A DNA stretch of 64,000 nucleotides from G965222335 sp965222335 (GTDB lineage Bacteria > Pseudomonadota > Gammaproteobacteria > Pseudomonadales > Halieaceae). Position numbers and translations under genes: made by a program. Below the pieces are notes generated by a model. The model worked only from the letters and a program-made list of their open reading frames with translations. It was not told the origin of the DNA and did not search any database. Positions 55,158-64,000 of this stretch are shown here, piece after piece (position 1 is the stretch's first letter; every line of letters starts with the position of its first letter). The DNA lies in contig OZ244944.1 in NCBI GenBank assembly GCA_965222335.1, forward strand, positions 930,001 to 994,000, in the 5' to 3' direction.

Positions 55158-55730
55158 TTAAGCCTTGCGCCACAGTCTCAGGCCGAGGAGGCCCAAGCCG
55201 AAAAGCGCTATCGTTGCCGGGGAGGACACTGCGCCGGTGGGTGCCAGGGAAACCTGCCAGCTGCTAGCGGGGGCGTCGAAGAAATCGTTCGTTCCCAAAT
55301 ACCCATTTCCGCTTATCTCCACACCATCCTGGTACAAGTAAGCGGAGGCTCCACCGTTGTCAACGCCGGTAAAGCTGCTGGAGCCCTGGAAATTGGCTGC
55401 CACGACGTTGCCTGCAGCGTCAGTGGCAAACTGTGGGCTTGTTGCATTGAACCAGTTTGTCGTCGAATCGCTCCATGTCGCTGAGTAAACACCCGACGTC
55501 CACGTAGCGCTGATGATGTCCACAATATCCCAGCTCTGACTCAGGAAGCCGGAACCGCCATTGTCAAAAATCAGGTTCAGGGACGAAGAATCACCTACCG
55601 CAACCCCATAGGGATTCGCATCTGCGAAGGTTACGTCCGAATTGAAGGTGAAAACGATTGGGCTGGCAAGCGCGCCCTGCGTCGCGAACAGTGCCACGAT
55701 AGCGAATCCGATACTTCTCCACATTCCCAT
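55158..55730 (-). CDS. PEP-CTERM-like secreted protein with atypical sorting signal
   Basis: A 190-residue exported protein: signal peptide to about residue 24, a Ser/Thr/Gly-rich middle (SSSLNLIFDNGGSGFLSQSW), and a C-terminal tripartite tail, SSPATIALFGLGLLGLRLWRKA, of PEP-CTERM type (short motif, hydrophobic helix, basic end). The motif is SSPAT, not the usual PEPAT. Such proteins are sorted by exosortase to the cell surface with exopolysaccharide. No exosortase is in the window. ATG 55730 (MGMW) follows GGAGAGG; the frame extends 7 codons. Confidence 0.75.
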   Translation of the reverse strand: MGMWRSIGFAIVALFATQGALASPIVFTFNSDVTFADANPYGVAVGDSSSLNLIFDNGGSGFLSQSWDIVDIISATWTSGVYSATWSDSTTNWFNATSPQFATDAAGNVVAANFQGSSSFTGVDNGGASAYLYQDGVEISGNGYLGTNDFFDAPASSWQVSLAPTGAVSSPATIALFGLGLLGLRLWRKA

Positions 55731-55751
55731 AAAAACCTCTCCAATAATCAT

Positions 55752-56082
55752 TTACGCTCGCCGAGGAATTTAGCAGTTTTTATTCCAGAAAAGCCTAATC
55801 TTAATATATTCAGTAAGTTACCGCAGTTTTGTGCTTTGGCTGACCAGCCGCCCACGCCGGATTGTCAAATAAACCGACACCAAGATACATGTCGATCCCC
55901 CCATGGCGGATGCGGATAGTGGTTAAGTCACAAGGCCAAGATTCGGGACTTACTCTTTTCAACTGGCAATAAGAAGACAGTTTACTTATTTTGGGCTTAA
56001 TGGAACCAAGAGGGAATCTAATAGACCAGACAAACTGCCTCCATAAACCCGGTCAGGTCTCAGGGAAGAAAAACGTAATCAC
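55752..56082. other. AT-rich intergenic region, nothing definite
   Basis: About 330 bases of lower GC between divergent secreted-protein and TPR-like genes. It presumably contains both promoters. I checked for a sigma-54 -24/-12 pair ahead of the PEP-CTERM-like gene and found only a match with wrong spacing. Confidence 0.45.
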
Positions 56083-57363
56083 ATGTTCCCATTGAATTCG
56101 CCAGCATTGTTTTCCCCCCACCCCTGCCGCCGGGGGCTAAGGCAACGGGCAGCTCTCACAGGGTGCTGCCTGTATCTTTGCGCAATGTCGGTTCAGGCTC
56201 ACCTCCCGGCCGCCTACGGCCTGGATTACCTGCGCGCGGACGCCGTGGATGCGGCGACCGTCGACGTGGGCGAGGAGGATAATGGATCCGCAGATACAGC
56301 CATCGATCCGGCGCCCTATCTGGTCGCGGTCCGCGAACTGGAACTGGGTCGGGGCCCCTATGCCGCCGGGCTCAGCGAACCGCTCAACGCCCTCGCCCGC
56401 TATCACGCCGACCAGGATAAGCTCAGGCAGGCGCTGGCGCTTTACGATCGCGCCATCCATGTCGAGCGCGTCAATGGCGGCCTGGACAGCACCCGGCTGT
56501 TGCCGCTGCTGCGGGAACAGGCGGCACTGTACCGCAGCCTCGGCGACACGGAAGGCCTGGATCGCGCGTATCAGCAGATGTTCCGGGTGCACGGGGCCGG
56601 CAGGCCGCCCTACTCCCCGACGCGCCTGCAGGGCGCACTGGAATACTACGCCTGGCAGCGCGAGGCCATCGCCCTCGCGGACGGGCGCGACGCCGAGTCG
56701 CGCCTGGTGAACCTGCTCGAGGAGACCCAGCAGCTGCTGGAAGATTACCTGCAGGATTCCGCGGCCGACGCCGCGGGGCATTTGCAGTTACTGCGCAGCC
56801 AGCTGGACAACCTCTATGTCCTGCGCGGCCTGGATCCCGACACCCTGGTCACCAATCTCGAGGAGACCGGCGCGGCGGGCCAGCGGCTCCAGGCCTGGCA
56901 GCGGATCGCGCTCAGCCGTGGCGTTGACCTGATCAAGGAATATCCGCAGCAGTGGCCCGGCGGTGACGCATTGACCCTGGCGCGGCTGCAGCTGGAACTC
57001 GCCGACTGGTACCAGTGGAACAGCAAGTGGCGCACAGCCCGGGAAATCTATGCCCAACTCTGGCACTGGATGGGGACGCGGGGGCTCGAAGACGAACGGG
57101 AAGGCTGGCTGGGACAGCCGGTGGAACTGCCCGCGGGGCGCTTGTTCGGCGTTCGCCAGCCCGCTGCATCAGGGCCCGCGACCCTGCAGTTCGACGTCTC
57201 CGCCAGTGGCCAGGTGCGCCAGATCAGCCTGGCGGGGGGTGCCGAGGACCCGGGCTACAAGATTCGCCGCCTGCTGCGGGACTGCCACTTCCGGCCGGCC
57301 TTCGCCGACGGCGAGGCGATTGCAACGACGGGCCTGGTGCGGTCCTACGTTGAGCTCGAGTAG
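56083..57363 (+). CDS. Exported TPR-like protein with TonB-type C-terminal domain
   Basis: A 426-residue protein with a leader (about residues 1-39) and a helical middle with TPR-like helices (LNALARYHADQDKLRQALALYDRAIHVERV). The C-terminal 80 residues resemble a TonB-C fold (LQFDVSASGQVRQISLAGGA, then a final strand CHFRPAFADGEAIATTG). Proteins of this shape in related bacteria are of unknown function. It may scaffold periplasmic complexes. There is no clear operon partner; the MFS gene downstream is convergent. Confidence 0.68.
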   Translation: MFPLNSPALFSPHPCRRGLRQRAALTGCCLYLCAMSVQAHLPAAYGLDYLRADAVDAATVDVGEEDNGSADTAIDPAPYLVAVRELELGRGPYAAGLSEPLNALARYHADQDKLRQALALYDRAIHVERVNGGLDSTRLLPLLREQAALYRSLGDTEGLDRAYQQMFRVHGAGRPPYSPTRLQGALEYYAWQREAIALADGRDAESRLVNLLEETQQLLEDYLQDSAADAAGHLQLLRSQLDNLYVLRGLDPDTLVTNLEETGAAGQRLQAWQRIALSRGVDLIKEYPQQWPGGDALTLARLQLELADWYQWNSKWRTAREIYAQLWHWMGTRGLEDEREGWLGQPVELPAGRLFGVRQPAASGPATLQFDVSASGQVRQISLAGGAEDPGYKIRRLLRDCHFRPAFADGEAIATTGLVRSYVELE

Positions 57364-57386
57364 GGCCCGCGACGCAGGACAGCTCC

Positions 57387-58805
57387 TCAGTGCATCTTCG
57401 CCAACAGGTCCTTCTGCAGTACCCGGCTCAGATACAGGTACACGCAGCCGGCACCGCCGAGAATAAACACCACGGCCTTGAGCGATGAGCGCAGGCCGTC
57501 GGCGCTGGCATCCAGGCAGGCCTGGGCCTTGACCTGGCCCAGGGCCGTCAGCAGTTCGCTTTCACTGCCCTTGCAGAAGGTCAGGTCGAGTTCCGCGGCG
57601 AAGGGCGAGGCGGCCAGGTTGCCACCCATGAAAATATCGCTGAGTACACCCACTGCCAGGGGCCCGAGCCCATAGCCGATCAGGTTGACGATAAACAGGA
57701 AGATCGCCACCGCAGTGGCCCGGGAACGGGTGCTGACCACGCCCTGGCAGATCGTGTACTGGGCGCCCAGGTAGCTGTAGTGGAGAAGCCCGGCCACCAG
57801 CATCAGCGCCAGGGCGGTGTAGGCGCTGTCGGCCATGATGCCTAGCACGTAAAAGGGCACCGACAGCAGCAGGCCCACCCCGGGAATCCAGGCCACGCAG
57901 TTATGGAAACGCTCGCTGACGCGCTCGGTCAGGTAGCCGGCGAAGAAAGCCCCACAGGATGCCGCCAGCCCCAGGGGCACCGCGACCTGGGTCGCGACCT
58001 CGCCGACGGACATGCCGTGGGTACGCTGGAAAAAGGCCGCCTGGAAGTTAATCAGGCCGTAACCGACAAAGGCCACGGCGGTGGCAGCGATCGCATTGAG
58101 CCAGAAGCTGCGCTTGCTCGCCAGCTCCTTCAGGGTCTCGCGAAAGCCCATGCTTGCGACCTGGGGCGTGCCGGGCGGGTCGGCATAGCCCCGCGGCGGC
58201 TCCTTGATCGCAAATAGCAGGGCGATGCCAATAATGACTCCGGGAATCCCCAGCACCAGGAAGGCCTCGCGCCAGGAAAACATATCCGCGATGGGCCCGC
58301 CAAAGGCGTTGGCCAGGACGCCACCGATGGTAATGCCCAGGGAATAGGTCGCCAGCGCCCGGGCGCGACTGCGGGGCGGAAAATAGTCGGCGATCAGGGA
58401 GTTGGCCGGCGGCGTGCAGCCCGCCTCGCCGATGCCCACCCCGATGCGGAATATCAGCAGGGAGAGGAAGCCGCCGGCAATCCCGCACAGGGCGGTCATG
58501 CCGGACCACAGCACCACGCTGGCGGCAATGATCCGGACCCGGTTGTAGCGCTCGGACAGGCGCGCGATGGGAATGCCCATCAGGGTGTACATCAGGGCGA
58601 AGCCAAAGCCCGAGAGCAGGCCGAACTGCCAGTCCTGCAGGCGGAATTCCTCGATTATGGGCTGCGCCACCACCCCGATCAGCACCCGGTCAATAAAATT
58701 GAGGGTGTAAACCAGGGTCAGGGAGTAAAGCACGAAACTGCGGTAGCCGGGGGTACCGAAGCCCTCACCGGTGTAGGACCGGGGAGCGGTCTGGGTCGAA
58801 TCCAT
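57387..58805 (-). CDS. MFS transporter, Spinster-like
   Basis: A 472-residue 12-helix major-facilitator carrier. The N-terminal pattern FIDRVLIGVVAQPIIEEFRLQDWQ, the inter-helix loop GIPIARLSERYNRVRIIAASV and the central cytoplasmic loop (about residues 200-235) identify the family. A long periplasmic loop near the C-terminus holds several Cys (DLTFCKGSESELL, KAQACLDASADG). AGGAA precedes the ATG. It is not close in sequence to the MFS genes at 21183 and 61102. Substrate not determined. Confidence 0.87.
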   Translation of the reverse strand: MDSTQTAPRSYTGEGFGTPGYRSFVLYSLTLVYTLNFIDRVLIGVVAQPIIEEFRLQDWQFGLLSGFGFALMYTLMGIPIARLSERYNRVRIIAASVVLWSGMTALCGIAGGFLSLLIFRIGVGIGEAGCTPPANSLIADYFPPRSRARALATYSLGITIGGVLANAFGGPIADMFSWREAFLVLGIPGVIIGIALLFAIKEPPRGYADPPGTPQVASMGFRETLKELASKRSFWLNAIAATAVAFVGYGLINFQAAFFQRTHGMSVGEVATQVAVPLGLAASCGAFFAGYLTERVSERFHNCVAWIPGVGLLLSVPFYVLGIMADSAYTALALMLVAGLLHYSYLGAQYTICQGVVSTRSRATAVAIFLFIVNLIGYGLGPLAVGVLSDIFMGGNLAASPFAAELDLTFCKGSESELLTALGQVKAQACLDASADGLRSSLKAVVFILGGAGCVYLYLSRVLQKDLLAKMH

Positions 58806-58918
58806 GAGCGGGTTCCTGTCTTATCGTTATGCTGGCGGTTCGCCGCTCCCGCGGCGACCACGTGGGCACACGTTACTACAAGCGCGCGGCTTTTGCTGCG
58901 GCCGGCGAGTCGCCTGTT

Positions 58919-59299
58919 TCATGGCCAGGTGGTCGCATTGTCCGCGAAGCCGGGTAACACCGCCTCGACCACACAGAAGCGCTGGCCGGTAGGTGCTTCC
59001 ATCACGCACCAGGAGGCCACCTCGCCGATTTTTTTTGCCCCCAGGGATTCCAGGCGCTGCACCTCGGCCGGGATATCGTCGGTCTCGATATCCAGGTGCA
59101 CGCGGCTGGGGTGATCCACCCGCTGCACCTCCACGTGCAGGGCCCCGGTGGGGTCCAGCAGCTCGGTATACTTCTCGCCCTCGGCATCGGCAAAGGGCCG
59201 GGTCTGCATACCCAGGGCGGCGCCCCAGAAACCGGCCGCTTCAGCCAGGTCGGTGGTCTGGCAGTCGATGATAAAGCCCGCGAGTTTACTCTTGTGCAT
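58919..59299 (-). CDS. VOC family protein (glyoxalase-like)
   Basis: A 126-residue vicinal-oxygen-chelate protein with paired beta-alpha-beta-beta-beta modules: LAGFIIDCQTTDLAEAAGFW and VDHPSRVHLDIETDDIPAEVQRLESLG. The His of VHLDIE sits where metal ligands of this fold usually are, and the final RFCVVEA carries a Glu. GGAGGGA precedes the ATG at 59299. It may be a dioxygenase, isomerase or resistance-type binder; it lies between MFS and aldehyde dehydrogenase genes. Confidence 0.85.
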   Translation of the reverse strand: MHKSKLAGFIIDCQTTDLAEAAGFWGAALGMQTRPFADAEGEKYTELLDPTGALHVEVQRVDHPSRVHLDIETDDIPAEVQRLESLGAKKIGEVASWCVMEAPTGQRFCVVEAVLPGFADNATTWP

Positions 59300-59451
59300 G
59301 AGTCCCTCCTGCAAGGTCGTGTGTGCCTTGAATCAGATAATCAGGCAAGCATGGCAATAGAACGCCGCGGCCCAGCACCGACTTCAGGTCCATCAGCACG
59401 CCGGCGTCGATAGACCCGGGGATGGGAGAGCGCTCCACAGCGGGTAATGCC

Positions 59452-60885
<1,434 letters not shown>

Positions 60886-61101
60886 CACGGCTCCTTCGGG
60901 GGCAGAGGCTCGCCGTCATCGTCGCGGCGAGGCTTCCTAAGCGTAGCAGCCCGGGCCGGGACCTGCCGGTTTAACGTCAGCCGGGGCGCCCAGGCAATAC
61001 GATTTGCTATACCAACAATCCTGCAATCGCCCGGGGGCTCAGACTCCCGGGCCCCACTGGTTTATAGTGCCCGCTGCTAAGGTTAATCGTGGGGCAAGCA
61101 G

Positions 61102-62322
61102 ATGTTTTACGGCTGGCGCATCGTGGGCGGGGTGTTTATCGCCCAGATGTTTATAACGGGCTTTATGACCTATTCCTTCGGGCTGTTTATGGTGCCCCTG
61201 CAGGAGGCCTTCGGTGCGACCCGGGCCCAGGTCAACCTGGGGATGACCGCGGTAACCCTGGCCGGGCTGCTGGCGTCGCCCATTATTGGCGTTCTCGCAG
61301 ACAAGTTCTCCATGCGCGCACTGATGGGGGCCGGGGCGGTAATCTTCGCCGCGGGGCTCTATGGCCAGTCCCTCACCACCAGCATCTGGCAGTTCGTGGC
61401 CGTGTTCGGCCTGTCGATCTGCCTGGCCAGCCTGCTCCTCGGCCCCCTCACCGGCTCCACAACCCTCTCACGCTGGTTCAGCCGCCGCCGGGGTCGCGCC
61501 CTGGGGATTGCTGCCGTGGGCACCTCGGTGGGCGGCCTGGTGTTGCCCGTAGTGATCGGTTACTGGATCGCGAGCGCGGGCTGGCGCGAGGCCCTGCAGT
61601 ACCTGTCGCTGGCGGTCGCGGTGATTGTGCTGCCGGTGGTGGTCGCGGTGATCCGCAGCCACCCGGGCGAACTCGGCCTGCACCCGGATGGCGATGCCCC
61701 GGATCCCGACGCCTCGGCGCGCTCCGCGCCGGCGATCGGCCTGGGGCAGATCGTGCGCCACCCGGCCTACTGGTATATCGGCCTGAGCATCGGCATTCTG
61801 TTCAGCGTTTACTCGGCCCTGATGGCCAACCTGGTCGCCTACGCCCAGGGCGTGGGCATCAGCCTGGAAGCGGCCAGCGCCCTGATGACGGTGATCGCCG
61901 GCGCGGGGCTGACCGGCAAGATACTGTTCGGCATGGCGGCCGACCGGATGAGCAAGCGCCTCGCCCTGTGGCTGGCAATGGCCCTGGTGTTTGCCGGCGT
62001 ACTCATGCTGTTCATGGAACCGGGTTACATGCTGATGGTGGTGGCCTGCACCAGCATCGGCCTCGCCGCCGGGGGCATGCTGCCGGTGTGGGGCGCGATG
62101 CTGGCCGAGGTCTTCGGGGTGGTCAGCTACGGCCGGGTGATGGGGCTGATGAACCCGCTGATCACGATGCTGGTGATGCCGGGCTTCGTGATCACCGGTT
62201 ATCTCTTTGATACCACTGGCAGCTACCAGAGTGCCTTCGTGATGTACCTGGTGCTGCTGGGCATCTCAGCGCTGGTCCTGACCCGCCTGCGGATCCCGGC
62301 GCCGGAGGACGTGCCGGCCTGA
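61102..62322 (+). CDS. MFS transporter, monocarboxylate-porter-like
   Basis: A 406-residue 12-helix transporter: FYGWRIVGGVFIAQMFITGF and the motif FGLFMVPLQEAFGATRAQVN put it with the OFA/monocarboxylate branch; GVLADKFSMRALMGAG is the inter-helix loop, and residues 185-212 form a charged central loop (HPGELGLHPDGDAPDPDA). It probably moves organic acids or an acyl compound. A start at 61102 is preceded by GGGGC only, a weak site. It converges on the fadE gene with a 10-base gap. Confidence 0.87.
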   Translation: MFYGWRIVGGVFIAQMFITGFMTYSFGLFMVPLQEAFGATRAQVNLGMTAVTLAGLLASPIIGVLADKFSMRALMGAGAVIFAAGLYGQSLTTSIWQFVAVFGLSICLASLLLGPLTGSTTLSRWFSRRRGRALGIAAVGTSVGGLVLPVVIGYWIASAGWREALQYLSLAVAVIVLPVVVAVIRSHPGELGLHPDGDAPDPDASARSAPAIGLGQIVRHPAYWYIGLSIGILFSVYSALMANLVAYAQGVGISLEAASALMTVIAGAGLTGKILFGMAADRMSKRLALWLAMALVFAGVLMLFMEPGYMLMVVACTSIGLAAGGMLPVWGAMLAEVFGVVSYGRVMGLMNPLITMLVMPGFVITGYLFDTTGSYQSAFVMYLVLLGISALVLTRLRIPAPEDVPA

Positions 62323-62332
62323 GCCGGCACAC

Positions 62333-64000
62333 CTACAGTTTCTCGAAGTCGTCCGTCAGCAGGCAGTCAAAGCGCAGGGCGTCGTACTGGCGCACGCCCG
62401 CCGCCGCCTCTTCACTGAGCACCTCGCGGGCCACCGCGTCATCCAGGGCCTCCTCGAGATCGTCGCCGTGAATCTCGCCCTTGCTGCGGGCACGGTTGAA
62501 GCGCTGCCAGTCATCGTCCACGCGCAGCAGGGTCTGGTAGGTGTGCTCCACCCGGCCCACGGCATCCTCCGGGTCATCACTGACGTAGATGCGCGAAGCC
62601 AGCAATTCACGCACCGGGTTGGGCTCCATGATCAGGTCGCCAAGACCGCGGATCTGCTCGTCTGAGGGCGCCGGGTACCGACCCCCCAGCGGGAAACACA
62701 TCACGCGCAGGGCCAACCCCAGCCAGCGCACCGGGAAGTTGGAGAGGAAGCCCAGCAGGGCCGTCTCGGCCTTGTGGAAGGCCTGGGTCAGGGCGAAGTC
62801 CGCATGCGCGTCCAGCGCCTCTCCCGGCTGCTGGTGCTCACGGAACTTCAGGATCGCGCAGGCAATAAACAGCTGGCTGTGCACATCGCCAAGGCGCGCT
62901 GACAGCAGCTCGCGACGCTTGAGGTCACCGGCAAGCACCCCGAGCGCCACGTCGGAACAGACCGCGAGCGCGGCGCTCATGAGATTGATTTGCTGGTACC
63001 AGCGCTTACCGAAGGCATCTGCACCGGCGGGCGTGGGGCTGAAGCGGGCACCCGAGAAGCTGAATAACTTCAGCCGCGTGATATTCGAGAAGACGTGCCC
63101 CAGGTGCTGCATGAACAGAGGGTCGAAGGCGCGCAGGCCGTCCTCGGGGTCCTCCTGTTGCAGCGTGAGCATTTCATCCACCAGGTAGGGATGGCAGCGC
63201 ATGGCCCCCTGGCCAAAGATCATCAGGGAGCGGGTCAGGATATTGGCGCCCTCCACCGTGATCGCTACCGGAATGCCGCGGTAGGGGAAGGCCAGGAAGT
63301 TGCGCGGACCCATCTGGATCGCGCGCCCGCTGACCACGTCCATCCCGTGGTTGACGCTGGTGCGCATCAACTCCGTGGCATGGTACTTGGCCATCGCGGT
63401 GATCACCGAGGGCGCTCCGTCGTCCAGGCTGCGGGTCACCAGCTCACGCATTGCCTCCAGGGTAAAGGCGGTGGCGGCAATGTCGGCAGTCGCCTCCTGC
63501 ACCCCTTCGAACTTGCCCACCTCCAGGTTGAACTGGCGGCGGATACGGGAAAAAGCGCCCACGGTCAGGTAATTCAGTTCGCCGCTGGCGGTGGCCAGGG
63601 CCGGCAGGGAGATACCTCGGCCGACACCCAGGCACTCGATCAGCATGCGCCAGCCCTTGCCGGCCATGCTCGCGCCGCCGATGATCCAGTCCAGCGGGAT
63701 AAACACGTCCTCGCCAATAATGGGGCCGTTCTGGAAAGGCGTGCCCGGGTTGTGCCGGGTACCGATCTTGACCCCGGGATGGTTGGCGGGCAGGAGGGCA
63801 CAGGTGATCCCGTAGTCCTGTTTGTCAGGATCGCCCATCAGGCCGTCGGGATCGCGCAGCTGGAACGCCAGGCCGACCACGGTCGCTACCGGCGCCAGGG
63901 TAATCCAGCGCTTGCGGAACGTTAGGCTCAGACCGAGGACTTCCTCGCCTTCAAACTCACCGCGACAAACGACGCCTACATCGGGGATGGCGCCGGCGTC
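62333..64000 (-). CDS. fadE: Acyl-CoA dehydrogenase FadE, 3' part (5' end outside window)
   Basis: The frame is open to the last base of the window, so 555 codons of a long acyl-CoA dehydrogenase (usual length about 800) are seen. At the window edge the protein reads DVGVVCRGEFEGEEVLGLSL followed by FRKRWITLAPVATVVGLAFQ, and continues GITCALLPANHPGVKIGTRHNP, close to E. coli FadE, including its extra C-terminal domain (DUF1974). It catalyses the first step of beta-oxidation of medium- and long-chain acyl-CoAs at the membrane, passing electrons to ETF. The start and regulatory region are not visible. Confidence 0.93.
   Translation of the reverse strand, partial: DAGAIPDVGVVCRGEFEGEEVLGLSLTFRKRWITLAPVATVVGLAFQLRDPDGLMGDPDKQDYGITCALLPANHPGVKIGTRHNPGTPFQNGPIIGEDVFIPLDWIIGGASMAGKGWRMLIECLGVGRGISLPALATASGELNYLTVGAFSRIRRQFNLEVGKFEGVQEATADIAATAFTLEAMRELVTRSLDDGAPSVITAMAKYHATELMRTSVNHGMDVVSGRAIQMGPRNFLAFPYRGIPVAITVEGANILTRSLMIFGQGAMRCHPYLVDEMLTLQQEDPEDGLRAFDPLFMQHLGHVFSNITRLKLFSFSGARFSPTPAGADAFGKRWYQQINLMSAALAVCSDVALGVLAGDLKRRELLSARLGDVHSQLFIACAILKFREHQQPGEALDAHADFALTQAFHKAETALLGFLSNFPVRWLGLALRVMCFPLGGRYPAPSDEQIRGLGDLIMEPNPVRELLASRIYVSDDPEDAVGRVEHTYQTLLRVDDDWQRFNRARSKGEIHGDDLEEALDDAVAREVLSEEAAAGVRQYDALRFDCLLTDDFEKL

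Noticed and set aside
55731..55860. Sigma-54 promoter ahead of the PEP-CTERM-like gene
   Set aside because: A TGG...GCA pair is present on the minus strand, but the spacing between the GG and GC elements is one base short.
61089..62210. A 373-residue plus-strand frame overlapping the MFS gene at 61102
   Set aside because: It is Arg/Gly/Pro-rich and has no membrane helices, while the other frame is a clear 12-helix MFS carrier.

Overview
The window reads as about 64 kb of chromosome from a heterotrophic, probably marine gammaproteobacterium, GC-rich throughout. The alaS-lysC-csrA-tRNA-Ser order, three TonB-dependent receptors, a BetT-type BCCT transporter, a PEP-CTERM-like protein and many fatty-acid or xenobiotic catabolic genes suggest the Halieaceae/OM60-NOR5 neighbourhood. 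This placement rests on gene content and order only. No rRNA, CRISPR array, prophage or intact transposase was seen.

Layout. 1-6.9 kb: the 3' part of a TonB receptor, a luciferase-like flavin monooxygenase, an SLT-SPOR lytic transglycosylase, a DUF2164 protein and a C69-type hydrolase whose nucleophile Cys is Ser. 7.1-11.7 kb: a tight operon of a BetT-like transporter, an outer-membrane porin and a PotD-like binding protein, with no ABC permease or ATPase. 11.7-16.2 kb: an orphan molybdopterin oxidoreductase, a START protein and an SCP2-PhyH dioxygenase. 16.2-31.9 kb: a catabolic island with a Tat amidase, acyl-CoA dehydrogenase, acyl-CoA ligase, MFS importer, NmrA protein, TonB receptor, four SnoaL/NTF2-like proteins, a thioesterase, a beta-lactamase-fold hydrolase and a KstD-like flavoprotein. 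31.9-37.9 kb: a divergent AraC pair, two secreted DUF1254 proteins and a GGDEF cyclase, with gene debris at the edges. 38-45.4 kb: conserved housekeeping genes (tRNA-Ser, csrA, lysC, alaS, a HIT protein, a Trm112-like protein, an M23 peptidase, greB). 45.4-64 kb: a Fur-box TonB receptor, a large lipoprotein hydrolase, a serine hydrolase, a uracil-DNA glycosylase family protein, gcvP, a PEP-CTERM-like protein, a TPR protein, MFS transporters, VOC and aldehyde dehydrogenase genes, and the 3' part of fadE.

The island is the best candidate for an undescribed system. Its two main operons (acyl-CoA dehydrogenase-SnoaL-ligase on +, TonB receptor-NmrA-MFS on -) converge, and each is preceded by the same 15-bp inverted repeat, TTGAAyTTTATTCAA, inside a divergent intergenic region. 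This predicts one regulator controlling uptake, CoA activation and dehydrogenation of an unidentified lipophilic carboxylate. A second possible small regulon is the AraC pair plus the two DUF1254 genes, which share the 9-mer GCGCGAAAT in their upstream regions.

The accessory region from 28 to 38.7 kb also shows repeated deletion: two SDR 3' ends fused back to back, a third DUF1254 tail, a HigB-type toxin remnant ending exactly at a DUF1254 stop codon, and a broken tRNA-Ser copy. Short palindromic repeats occur in two families: GGGTCAGATCCC hairpins at three convergent gene ends, and four GTAGGGTCGAAT units between the HIT and Trm112 genes.
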